Positions 1 through 6,928 of a stretch of 15,030 nt of DNA are shown here, piece after piece. The notes under the pieces were generated by a model. The model made no database searches, was not told where the DNA came from, and saw only the letters and a program-made list of their open reading frames with translations. This DNA comes from Rickettsia typhi (GTDB taxonomy: Bacteria > Pseudomonadota > Alphaproteobacteria > Rickettsiales > UBA1997). The position numbers and the translations under genes are program-made. The stretch covers positions 1 through 15,030 of the forward strand of contig CAMASZ010000012.1 of the NCBI GenBank assembly GCA_945861125.1, written 5' to 3'. The number at the start of each line of letters is the position of its first letter. The first letter of the stretch is position 1.

Positions 1-191
1 TTTTTAACCTTAATTGCTCTGCGAGGAGCGTTTGATAAAAAACAGATCTTTTTGTTTAATGAGCGTAAATAATTTAGAGAGTTTAAAACTTCGGGATATA
101 ATTTAATACCATCATGAATTACACCCCATACGTCAAAAATATAAAAGTCATAGTTGCTTGAAATTTCAGATATTCCAGATAAAAGTTTCAT
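1..191 (-). CDS. HAD-superfamily class IIA hydrolase, N-terminal part (cut by window edge)
   Basis: This is the first 63 residues of a protein that continues beyond the left edge. It starts at an ATG at 191-189. Residues 14-28 read YDFYIFDVWGVIHDG and residues 52-58 read LSNAPRR. These match motif I and motif II of the HAD class IIA subfamily common in alphaproteobacteria (the TIGR01459 type, phosphatase-like, substrate unknown). D20 would be the nucleophile and S53 the motif II serine. W22 stands where most HAD phosphatases have a second aspartate; as far as I recall this is normal for the subfamily. The ATG overlaps the stop of the upstream CsgG-like gene by one base (TAATG), so translation is probably coupled and the gene belongs to the lipoprotein operon. 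Family assignment is confident; the substrate cannot be told. Confidence 0.85.
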   Translation of the reverse strand, partial: MKLLSGISEISSNYDFYIFDVWGVIHDGIKLYPEVLNSLNYLRSLNKKICFLSNAPRRAIKVK

Positions 192-1249
192 TAGTTAAGA
201 GCTTTATTAGCAACCTTTACAAAAGACTTAAATTTATTTTTACTATATTTCATTTTTATTATATCGCCGAGACGAATCTTTGATTCTTGATCTTTATTAT
301 CTATAATTATCCATGAACTTTTTGGATCAATTAAATTGGTTACTTTACCGGTTGCTATGATTCTTCTTTCGATTTCTGTTTTTCCAGTAATAGGATTTTC
401 GGTTTCATATTGTGAAATAACCTCAAATTTATCTCCATGACCAATTCCATCTTCTGATCCTATACTTATTTTAAATATTGAATTATCTTTAAAATTTCTT
501 TTTTCAAGAACAAAGCCTCTTTTTGATAGATTATTTCGAAGCATTGATTCAGCATCTTCAACGGCATCTTTTCCAGCATTTCTAACCAGTCCATCATCTC
601 TTTGAATTCCTTGTTCTTGTTTACCACCAATTTGAATTCCTCCAAAGCTAACACCTCCATCTTGTTGAACATTTTCTGTGCGAGATTCATCGCCACTAAT
701 TTCAATTGTCTCTATAACCGTAAGAGAAGGCAATTCATATATTTTTATGTTTCCTGCAACTTCAGATCTATAAAGAAATGAAGGTGGAATTGAAACAACT
801 TGCCTAGTTTTAGGATCTATAAAAGTACTACCGCTCCTATATTTGTTTGAAAAAGTTGCATTAGAAATATTTCCTGATATTGCGTAGTCAGCAATTTTTG
901 GCCCCTTATATGAACCAGTTTTGTTCATTTCTGATAGGGCAATTTCTTGTTGCAATTTTGAACTAGCGCTACGATCAATAACTTCAGCTAAACGAAATTT
1001 TGATATTATTGATTCAATATTTTTAGCAATTGATTTACCAAGCATTGCTTGTTTTGCAACTTCAATTTCTCCCTCGTCAAAATCAAATACTGCTATTTTA
1101 GGAGGTTTACCAGATAGACTATTTTCATCTGGCATAAATTGTGTTTTTGAGATGAAATTTTTTTCATATCTATCAAAATTTTTTATAATTGGAGCGCAGG
1201 AAATTATGGGATAAAAGATTATTATTAAGAAAATAGTTTTTTTGTACAT
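191..1249 (-). CDS. CsgG/FlgO-like outer-membrane lipoprotein with FlgT-like C-terminal domain
   Basis: The protein has 352 residues. Residues 1-18 are a lipoprotein signal ending in lipobox IISC (C18). The next residue is Ala rather than Asp, which fits outer-membrane sorting. Residues 50-190 look like the CsgG family: KIAVFDFDEG (51-60), an invariant-like AEVIDRS (88-94), YAISGNIS (122-129), and a strand-rich segment (165-186) like the part of CsgG relatives that builds the ring. A Gly/Gln-rich linker follows (195-225). Residues 255-335 contain FKISIGSEDGIGHGDKFEV and IRLGDIIK, resembling the C-terminal beta domain of FlgT-type proteins. It lies 23 bases downstream of the LPP20-domain gene and shares one base with the HAD gene. 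CsgG exports curli, LpoB of the same fold activates PBP1b, and FlgO serves the flagellar outer ring. No partner visible here decides between these. The family call is fairly good; the function is open. Confidence 0.7.
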   Translation of the reverse strand: MYKKTIFLIIIFYPIISCAPIIKNFDRYEKNFISKTQFMPDENSLSGKPPKIAVFDFDEGEIEVAKQAMLGKSIAKNIESIISKFRLAEVIDRSASSKLQQEIALSEMNKTGSYKGPKIADYAISGNISNATFSNKYRSGSTFIDPKTRQVVSIPPSFLYRSEVAGNIKIYELPSLTVIETIEISGDESRTENVQQDGGVSFGGIQIGGKQEQGIQRDDGLVRNAGKDAVEDAESMLRNNLSKRGFVLEKRNFKDNSIFKISIGSEDGIGHGDKFEVISQYETENPITGKTEIERRIIATGKVTNLIDPKSSWIIIDNKDQESKIRLGDIIKMKYSKNKFKSFVKVANKALN

Positions 1250-1272
1250 AGTTTAAATAATTAATTTTTTAG

Positions 1273-2250
1273 TTAAAATGATATAATGCCAATAGTTTGC
1301 ATAATTCCATCATTATCTATTTTTTGCTGAAGTGAAGTTATTGCTGAGTTGTATGATTCTTTGTAGTTGATTATTGAGCTTCCAGTAACTTCAATTGAGT
1401 TGCTTGCAACTATTTTTTCTTTTATGTTGTTTTCAAATTTTATTCTGATCTTAGTTATATAAGATTCAAATATTTTATTTTCCTCGATAGATGATTTTAT
1501 TGTAAGTTTTATTTGATTTGCTTTGTCCTGACTATATTTTGTTGAGGTTTTTATTTTTTCCTTATTTAAAGAGTTTTTGATAACATCGGCAATTTGATTA
1601 TTAGACTTATTATCAATGAAAAATTCTAAATCATCTGAGGCACGATCAAGTTCACTTTGAAATTTTGCTATAAAAATTAACTTTTCTTTTAAATTGATGC
1701 TTATGTTTCCTCCTTTGAGAATCATTGCTTTTATTTCTAGTTCTTTACAGTACTGATTTATTTTGATAAGGGCGTTTCTCCTTTGAATTGGGTTTGAGTT
1801 TGAATTTTTATCTAAATCATTAATTTTTTTTTCTATAATCTCTAATCTATCTTTTTGTTCGTTAAGAAAATTTTTTTTATTTATTTCAACTTCAACATAA
1901 AATTTTTGTCCTGATTTTTCGCTTCTCGAAATTCTAAAATTAGTAAAAGTTATTTTTTCTATGTCTTGCTTAATTTTTTGTCTAATTTCTTCATTGGTAC
2001 TATTTTGATTTTCCTCTCTAAGCATTGTGGATTCTGATGAAATACTGACTATTAAGCGTGAAGCCAGATCGGCTAAAGCAAATTTTGTAGCTTCTTCGAT
2101 TGTAAAACCTTCTGAAACTCCATATAGGTTTTCATGATTATTCTGTTTGGGGTTTACGTACCAAGAAGGAGTATTTTGATTATCTTTAATATTTTTATTG
2201 CAAGAAAATAATATTAAACAAAATACTAAATTTATTAGTTTTTTATTCAT
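1273..2250 (-). CDS. LPP20-domain lipoprotein, long form
   Basis: The protein has 325 residues. A short signal with lipobox LFSC (C17) is followed by Asn, which predicts outer-membrane anchoring. Residues 29-130 look like the LPP20 domain: PSWYVNP (29-34), YGVSEGFTIEEATKFALADLA (43-63; the name comes from the Helicobacter Lpp20 lipoprotein; the Vibrio relative is FlgP), and a closing strand FYVEVEINKKNF. Residues 131-200 are helical and charged, probably coiled coil. Residues 205-325 form an alpha/beta C-terminal region I cannot name, ending in a helix and a short hydrophobic strand. The ATG at 2250 lies inside the end of the mini-lipoprotein gene (8-base overlap), so translation is probably coupled. 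The CsgG-like gene follows after 23 bases. Likely role: an outer-membrane or periplasmic structural partner of the CsgG-like protein (inference). Confidence 0.72.
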   Translation of the reverse strand: MNKKLINLVFCLILFSCNKNIKDNQNTPSWYVNPKQNNHENLYGVSEGFTIEEATKFALADLASRLIVSISSESTMLREENQNSTNEEIRQKIKQDIEKITFTNFRISRSEKSGQKFYVEVEINKKNFLNEQKDRLEIIEKKINDLDKNSNSNPIQRRNALIKINQYCKELEIKAMILKGGNISINLKEKLIFIAKFQSELDRASDDLEFFIDNKSNNQIADVIKNSLNKEKIKTSTKYSQDKANQIKLTIKSSIEENKIFESYITKIRIKFENNIKEKIVASNSIEVTGSSIINYKESYNSAITSLQQKIDNDGIMQTIGIISF

Positions 2251-2410
2251 CTAGGTCTTTTAAAGTGTTTTTAGTATTAGATTCACTTTCATTAATTCTA
2301 CCTGAGGCAGAAGATGATTTTTTTGATTTACTGATCTCGCTTTCTGATTTTGTAGAGCAAGAAATCGCCATTAATAAAAGTAGAAGTGAAATAAATTTTT
2401 TTTTGATCAT
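2243..2410 (-). CDS. 55-residue mini-lipoprotein
   Basis: This is a short gene starting ATG at 2410-2408 and ending TAA at 2245-2243. Residues 1-17 are a clear lipoprotein signal: three lysines after MI, a leucine-rich core, then AISC with C18 as the lipidated cysteine. The mature part is only about 38 residues. It is rich in Ser, Lys, Glu and Asn and low in hydrophobics, so it is probably disordered. The last eight bases overlap the start of the LPP20-domain gene (ATGAATAA), an arrangement typical of translational coupling. The intact signal, the overlap, and two neighbouring lipoprotein genes on the same strand argue for a real gene. I recognise no family. It could be a small tether, or act mainly to set translation of the next gene. 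Confidence 0.68.
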   Translation of the reverse strand: MIKKKFISLLLLLMAISCSTKSESEISKSKKSSSASGRINESESNTKNTLKDLDE

Positions 2411-2659
2411 TTTAAAAACTATTTATGTTAAAGCTATGATAATATTTATTTTACCAAAGACAGTGTAAATTTATAAGAAATATCACTCTATCTATGGCTT
2501 TGGTATCTTTTGTTGTAATATTGCTCTTATTTGCAACTACTAGAAATCTGAGCCAGATCTTATTTGTAGTGCTCATTAGAACTTTAGCCCCACTTCGTGG
2601 GGGATCCCCAATTTCTCATTATGTTTGATAGTGGGTTTGTTTGATTGGTGGTAAGAAGT
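2411..2659. other. Non-coding spacer inside the lipoprotein cluster
   Basis: This 249-base stretch lies between the first LPP20 gene and the mini-lipoprotein gene. I see no open frame with a credible start and no tRNA fold. It holds one GC-rich hairpin (listed separately) in otherwise AT-rich DNA. Promoters for the downstream four genes may lie here, but I cannot point to convincing -35/-10 boxes. Confidence 0.5.
2588..2609. repeat. GC-rich hairpin
   Basis: CCCCAC (2588-2593) pairs with GTGGGG (2597-2602) around a TTC loop. It is followed directly by a second GGGGATCCCC palindrome (2600-2609) that could form an alternative fold. The block stands out in very AT-rich surroundings and lies 50 bases past the stop of the first LPP20 gene on the minus strand. 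No T-run follows on either strand, so an intrinsic terminator is not well supported. It may instead be a small dispersed palindrome or a processing site. Confidence 0.5.
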
Positions 2660-3253
2660 TTATTCTTTTTTTTCTGCTCTTTCTTTTTCAAGTTCATCAA
2701 AAATCTCCTTTGTTGCCTCTTGAGATTTATTAATGCTCTCGCGACTTAATTTTGATTTAGCTAGACTAGCCTTGATTTTACTTTCACTATTTTGTAAGAA
2801 TTTGTTATATTCTTCATTAGATAGCATCATATGAACATAAAGAGTTCCATCTTCAGCTTTATAGATATTTTTTCTTACAACTCCAGAAAGAGGGATATTT
2901 TTTACAACTTCTTTTGAGGCTTGAGAAAAAAATTCTTCGACATCATCATTTTCATTAACTTTTGCCGATCTCAATGCTTCTTTAGTTACTCTTGAAACTT
3001 CAGTTTGAATCGTTGCAGCAATGTTAGCTTTTGCGTCTAACTCTGCTTTTGGAAGTTGAAACTTTATTCCTCCTTTAGATGGGCTGGCAATTCCAACTGC
3101 AGCTATTCCTTCTTTTAAACTAGGATCGAGGACCCAATTAGGAAGATTTTTTAGATCACCTAAATTAGAATTTTTATCATCTTTAGAAGAGCCAGAGCAA
3201 GATACAATTAAAGCTGAGATTATGATTGAAGCTATTATTTTTGTTTTTTTCAT
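2660..3253 (-). CDS. LPP20-family lipoprotein, short form
   Basis: The protein has 197 residues from the ATG at 3253. The open frame extends to a TTG at 3298, but that would put 15 polar residues ahead of a perfect lipoprotein signal, so the ATG is chosen. Signal residues 1-18 (MKKTK, then a hydrophobic core) end at IVSC, with C19 lipidated and Ser at +2. Residues 36-150 match LPP20/FlgP-like proteins: LPNWVLDP (37-44), AAVGIASPSKGG (51-62), a long helix KAELDAKANIAATIQTEV (69-86), and a strand TLYVHMMLSNEEY. Residues 155-197 are a charged helix ending KERAEKKE, likely coiled coil or peptidoglycan-facing. It is the first gene of the lipoprotein cluster. It is separated from the rest by 249 bases, so it may be a separate transcript. 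Confidence 0.75.
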   Translation of the reverse strand: MKKTKIIASIIISALIVSCSGSSKDDKNSNLGDLKNLPNWVLDPSLKEGIAAVGIASPSKGGIKFQLPKAELDAKANIAATIQTEVSRVTKEALRSAKVNENDDVEEFFSQASKEVVKNIPLSGVVRKNIYKAEDGTLYVHMMLSNEEYNKFLQNSESKIKASLAKSKLSRESINKSQEATKEIFDELEKERAEKKE

Positions 3254-3491
3254 AAGATTTGTTAAGTTTGTTAATTTTTTATTTTGATTTGTGTCCAACT
3301 AAATTAGAGAGTGTGCGTGATCAAACTTTAATTAACATTTGTAAGAATTTCACAACATTAAAATGATTTTAGATATTTTAGTTTGTTAATTTAAAATTAT
3401 TACAAGATATTAAAAAGATGAAAACATCATTTATAAATAGGTTAGAATAATAATTTTTTTTAATCTACGATATTAATGTTTATTCTTTTTT

Positions 3492-4601
3492 TTAAACAAT
3501 CTCTTTTTTATTTATTAAAATTATTCCAACTGAAATATAAATAACCGTTACCATCCATGTTGACGCAAATATAGATATAATACTAGAGGATCCTAAAGAC
3601 TTTATAATATTTAAAAAAATATAAATTATTAAACCAAGAATTGTTCCAATTAGCAGATTCAAGAAGGACTTGTTGTTTCTAGTATGAACAATACCAAAAT
3701 ATGCTCCAAATAAAGTCATGCCAATAAATAAAATCGGTAAATTTAGTAGATAATGAAAATAAACTTTAAACTTTTTCGAATTAAGTCCAGAGTGATCCAT
3801 GTCTTTGATTATTTGCAATAGTTCAAAAAACGAAAATAACTCAGCATTTTGAAAGTTATTTACAAGTTTATTGGTAATAAAATCTTTATTAAAATCGGTA
3901 GCAATAGATATATTTTTTATTGGTTTGTTGATAGAGAATTTATCATTCATGATTCCTTTTTTTACAAGCCATTCCTTGTTAGAAAGATGCATCTCGTCAG
4001 TATAAATTTTTTTATAAAATTTTCCATTTTTATCAAAAAACCATACTGAAACCTTACTCAACTCTGAATTGTTTTGATAAATTCTTTTTGCGTTAATGAT
4101 TAAACTTTCTTCTTTATTTTCAGGATTTTCTTGTTTTAGCCAAAAGCCATTTTGGGACTCAAAAAATCTATCTTTTTCTTTTTTAAGATATGAAAGCTCA
4201 ATATCTTGTGATGTTTTTATCATTTTGATTGATAAAGGTAAAAAGAGGGTTACCCATATAATTCCTAAAATAAAAGATGATATTATTACTGGAGAAATTA
4301 TATGCCATAAAGAGAAATTGCTATTTCTTATAATAGTGATTTCATTTTTTGTAGATAGGTTAAAGAATGAATATATGGATGCAATCAAGACAATTGAGCA
4401 AATCAGATTGTTTGTGAATTCAGGAGTTTCTAGGAAAGCTATATATAATGCTAGTTTGATTGATTTATTTGAGTAGTTTATCTTTTCGGAAATATCAATT
4501 AGATTTATAAAAAAAATTAACAAATAAAAGCCAATAAAAACTTGTAAAAACTTAAAGAAGAAATTTTTAGCAATGTAAAAATTAATTTTGTTTGCGATCA
4601 T
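3492..4601 (-). CDS. lptG: LPS export ABC transporter permease LptG
   Basis: The protein has 369 residues, the usual size for LptG. With LptF and the ATPase LptB it forms the inner-membrane complex that pulls lipopolysaccharide from the membrane and pushes it onto the LptC-LptA bridge. Three membrane helices lie in the N-terminal third (about 12-33, 50-80, 98-120). A periplasmic beta-jellyroll region follows (about 125-265, with the typical FWLKQEN and VWFFDKNGKF strands). Three more helices come near the C-terminus (about 283-303, 310-333, 338-362). LYIAFLETPEF and LFGAYFGIVHTRNNK fit the LptG conserved loops. It starts one base after the lptF stop, so the two are co-translated. LptG rather than LptF is inferred from its second position and C-terminal motifs. 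The LPS pathway implies an outer membrane with LPS or a similar lipid. Confidence 0.88.
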   Translation of the reverse strand: MIANKINFYIAKNFFFKFLQVFIGFYLLIFFINLIDISEKINYSNKSIKLALYIAFLETPEFTNNLICSIVLIASIYSFFNLSTKNEITIIRNSNFSLWHIISPVIISSFILGIIWVTLFLPLSIKMIKTSQDIELSYLKKEKDRFFESQNGFWLKQENPENKEESLIINAKRIYQNNSELSKVSVWFFDKNGKFYKKIYTDEMHLSNKEWLVKKGIMNDKFSINKPIKNISIATDFNKDFITNKLVNNFQNAELFSFFELLQIIKDMDHSGLNSKKFKVYFHYLLNLPILFIGMTLFGAYFGIVHTRNNKSFLNLLIGTILGLIIYIFLNIIKSLGSSSIISIFASTWMVTVIYISVGIILINKKEIV

Positions 4602-4602
4602 T

Positions 4603-5676
4603 TTAAGTAAAGTTTTTGTTTAAAAATCTTAAACCAAAGATTGCAAAGAAAATTAAGTTTACAAATGGAGCAATCATATACATTTTTGAAGAAATAATCA
4701 AATTATAAAACATTATGTTTAAGCCATAATAAAATAATCCAACCATTATTGCTGACATAAATTTTAAATAATTTTGTTTTCTTTTTAATTCGCCTTGAAT
4801 TGAAAAAATTAATGCGATTAAAGTTAAAATTATTGGTGCTAGTGGATCGATAATTCTTTGAATTATTTCCGAATTTACTCTAACTTTCTCTTTTGGATTT
4901 AGTTCTAAATTATTATTTAATAATTCATGAAAATATAGCTCATTAACCTTTAATATTTTTTTATCAAACTGATGATTTTGTTCATTCAAATTAAAAATAT
5001 ATTTATCAAAATTTAGTATATCTGTTTTTTGACTATCAAAATTAAATTTTTGAATTGTTCCATTATTCATATAAAGCAAAACAGAGTTATTTTCTGATAC
5101 TATATTTCCAGTTTCAGCGGTAATTGTAATTGTGTATTCTGAAGATCTTTGATCGTTTATTAAAATTCCCGATAATTCATTTTTTTCATTTCGGTCCTTT
5201 GAATAAAAAGTTAAATTTCTTAACGATTCAAAGGTTTTTGGATTGAATGTAAAATTGGAGTAATTGTTTGTTATATCATGGCGAAGATTTTTTAATTTTT
5301 TATTAAAATTGGGCATTAAGAAAAAAGAAATAAAATAGCAGATTATGGTTATCAATATTGCCAATAAGAATATTGAGCTTGATATTTTATTATTGCTTAT
5401 TCCAGATGACTTTAAAATTGTTAGTTCGTTGTTAGAATTTAGGCGATTAAAATTAAACAATATCGCAAGAAATAAAGATATTGGTAAAATTATTAGCAAA
5501 AACCATGGCAAAATTAATACAAATAAGATCAGGAATTGCTTGATTTCTACGCTATTTTCAATAATATATTTCAAAAATGTAGTAGATCTACTAAACCAAA
5601 TTAAAGAAACTAAAGAAAAAGTTATTAAAAAAAAATAACTAATAGTAGATCCAATTAGATAACGTTGATAAAGCAT
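4603..5676 (-). CDS. lptF: LPS export ABC transporter permease LptF
   Basis: The protein has 357 residues. It begins MLYQRYLIGS, the usual RY-containing amphipathic start of LptF. Membrane helices lie at about 10-28, 47-75 and 100-120. A periplasmic jellyroll region of strands follows (about 125-240). Three C-terminal helices close the protein (about 272-292, 302-322, 332-350). LNSNNELTILKSSGIS (79-94) is the coupling-helix region that contacts LptB, and PLAPIILTLIALIFS is the conserved first C-terminal helix. It partners with LptG, encoded one base downstream. The start faces that of the ThiS-like gene across 21 bases, so the promoter must lie within or upstream of the opposite coding sequence. 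Confidence 0.88.
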   Translation of the reverse strand: MLYQRYLIGSTISYFFLITFSLVSLIWFSRSTTFLKYIIENSVEIKQFLILFVLILPWFLLIILPISLFLAILFNFNRLNSNNELTILKSSGISNNKISSSIFLLAILITIICYFISFFLMPNFNKKLKNLRHDITNNYSNFTFNPKTFESLRNLTFYSKDRNEKNELSGILINDQRSSEYTITITAETGNIVSENNSVLLYMNNGTIQKFNFDSQKTDILNFDKYIFNLNEQNHQFDKKILKVNELYFHELLNNNLELNPKEKVRVNSEIIQRIIDPLAPIILTLIALIFSIQGELKRKQNYLKFMSAIMVGLFYYGLNIMFYNLIISSKMYMIAPFVNLIFFAIFGLRFLNKNFT

Positions 5677-5697
5677 TTACTCAAAAATAAATTTAAA

Positions 5698-5907
5698 ATG
5701 TCCAATATTATAATTACAGTCAATAGCAATGAAATTGAACTTGAATTTCCAATTTCAATAACAACGCTAATCCAAGAATTACAAATTGATCCTAAAAAAA
5801 TTGCTATTGAAAAAGATCTAGAAATTATTAATCATGATGATTTTGATAGTACAATTCTAAATAATGGCTGTAAAATAGAGATAGTTCATTTTATTGGCGG
5901 TGGTTGA
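5698..5907 (+). CDS. thiS: ThiS-like sulfur carrier protein
   Basis: The protein has 69 residues from the ATG at 5698. A TTG at 5665 is in frame but would run into the start of lptF and give a longer protein than the family has. The protein is a beta-grasp fold: strands MSNIIITVNSNEIEL and EFPISITT, a helix LIQELQ, the hallmark KKIAIEKDLEIINHDDF (ThiS 'VAVERNxEIVPR' equivalent), and a final strand KIEIVHFIGGG. The C-terminal Gly-Gly(-Gly) is the site adenylated and converted to a thiocarboxylate by ThiF-type enzymes. In thiamine synthesis it delivers sulfur to thiazole synthase ThiG. No thiG, thiF or thiO is in view. MoaD-type or methionine-linked carriers share the tail, so the exact pathway is open. 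Confidence 0.85.
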   Translation: MSNIIITVNSNEIELEFPISITTLIQELQIDPKKIAIEKDLEIINHDDFDSTILNNGCKIEIVHFIGGG

Positions 5908-5916
5908 TAATTTATC

Positions 5917-5937
5917 TCAAAATTATATTAATTTTAG
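5917..5937. terminator. Possible weak AT-rich hairpin between convergent genes
   Basis: AAAATT (5919-5924) and AATTTT (5930-5935) can pair around a five-base loop, in the short space between the ThiS-like gene and the convergent membrane-protein gene. The stem has no G or C and no clean T-run follows, so its role as a terminator is a guess from position. Confidence 0.2.
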
Positions 5938-5956
5938 TGTAATAGTAAGACAGCTT

Positions 5957-6385
5957 CTATGGTATTTTAGGTGCTTTTTCACCTTGTGGTAACATTCCTT
6001 TGCTGCCTAATGGTGCTGGACTTGCACTAGGTTTTGTGCTAATTAATTCTCTTGGCCCTTCTTCTTTATGACATGTTTGAAGATAACTAACAGCTGGATC
6101 GAAGACGGTTTTTAGCCCTGATGTTATTGGTTGCTCAACTAATTTTTCCCAAGATTGTTTGATGGGAAGGAAAGATAATCCAGCTATAAATTCTGAAAAT
6201 GGATCTGATTTGTAGGTTATGGAGCCTGTCATTTTATTTTTAATTTCTTGGGTGTTGTAAATGGAAATAGCTCCTAAAAATAACGCAAATGAACCGAAGA
6301 AAACAGAAGACATTAGAGCTGTAGGAATTCCTAGAAATGTTCCGCCAAAAATTTTACCCAGAGACTTAAAAAAATTTTTAAACAT
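5957..6385 (-). CDS. Small predicted membrane protein coupled to yajQ
   Basis: The protein has 142 residues and I do not recognise its family. Residues 1-20 are basic and amphipathic (FKNFFKSLGKIFGG). Residues 22-43 form one hydrophobic helix (ALMSSVFFGSFALFLGAISIY). Residues 44-105 are mixed polar with a few aromatics. The tail 110-142 is rich in Pro, Ser, Ala and Lys (STKPSASPAPLGSKG, EKAPKIP) and probably disordered. One cysteine-histidine pair (C105, H106) is present. The start codon shares one base with the yajQ stop (TAATG), so translation is probably coupled. Its frame is long and the codon use looks like its neighbours, so I take it as real. The function is unknown; a membrane anchor with a flexible cytoplasmic tail is one reading. 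Confidence 0.6.
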   Translation of the reverse strand: MFKNFFKSLGKIFGGTFLGIPTALMSSVFFGSFALFLGAISIYNTQEIKNKMTGSITYKSDPFSEFIAGLSFLPIKQSWEKLVEQPITSGLKTVFDPAVSYLQTCHKEEGPRELISTKPSASPAPLGSKGMLPQGEKAPKIP

Positions 6386-6876
6386 TATTCACGAAAATTA
6401 ATAAATTGTAATGGAATGTTAAAATTATTGCTTTTAATTAAAGACATTATTGATTGTAAATCATCACGTTTTTTGCCGTCAACCTTTATTTCATCAGATT
6501 TTATTGAAGACTGAACTTTTATTTTAGAATCTTTAATAAATTTAATAATTTTTTTAGCACTTTCTTGATCAATACCATTTCTTAATTTGATTTCTTGTTT
6601 TATTAAATTGCCCCCAGCCTTTTCTTCTTTTTGAAAATCCAGAACCCTAACATCTATTCCTCTTTTAGTTACAAAAACTTTTAACGAATCTCTAAGGGCG
6701 TTTATTTTATAATCACTATCAGCAGAAATTAAAATCAAATTATCTTTATTCTTAAATTCAATAGTAAAGACAGCTCCTTTAAAATCATAACGGTTGGAAA
6801 GCTCTCTTAATACTGAATTAACGGCGTTATCTATTTCTTGAATATTTAATTTTGATACTATATCAAAGCTTGGCAT
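6385..6876 (-). CDS. yajQ: YajQ family nucleotide-binding protein
   Basis: The protein has 163 residues, full length for this family (UPF0234). It begins MPSFDIVSKLNIQEIDNAVN, the near-universal YajQ start. It continues with ELSNRYDFKG (26-35), DFQKEEKAGGN (80-90), KIIKFIKDSKIKVQSSI (109-125) and a final PLQFINFRE. The family forms two ferredoxin-like domains. Members bind nucleotides or RNA, and some, such as Xanthomonas XC_3703, bind cyclic di-GMP and act with a transcription factor. The precise role here is unknown. It lies 52 bases after metZ and shares one base with the following membrane-protein gene, so metZ-yajQ-membrane protein is a likely transcript. Confidence 0.93.
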   Translation of the reverse strand: MPSFDIVSKLNIQEIDNAVNSVLRELSNRYDFKGAVFTIEFKNKDNLILISADSDYKINALRDSLKVFVTKRGIDVRVLDFQKEEKAGGNLIKQEIKLRNGIDQESAKKIIKFIKDSKIKVQSSIKSDEIKVDGKKRDDLQSIMSLIKSNNFNIPLQFINFRE

Positions 6877-6928
6877 AACAATTTGTTGTTAAAAGGTTTT
6901 AATAAACATGATTTTAAGACTAGCTTTT

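Noticed and set aside
2265..2468. Plus-strand open frame of 67 codons
   Set aside because: It lies opposite the mini-lipoprotein gene, has no signal or domain, and runs into non-coding AT-rich sequence.
2469..2659. tRNA or small RNA gene in the spacer
   Set aside because: No cloverleaf pairing or T-loop consensus could be found; only the GC-rich hairpin is structured.
3254..3298. TTG start at 3298 for the short LPP20 lipoprotein
   Set aside because: It would add 15 polar residues before an intact lipoprotein signal, which starts at the ATG at 3253.
4096..4476. Plus-strand open frame of 126 codons
   Set aside because: It is fully antisense to lptG, whose protein is clearly conserved in kind; the composition is that of a shadow frame.
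5665..5697. TTG start at 5665 for the ThiS-like gene
   Set aside because: It overlaps the start of lptF and makes the protein longer than the family; the ATG at 5698 gives the normal length.
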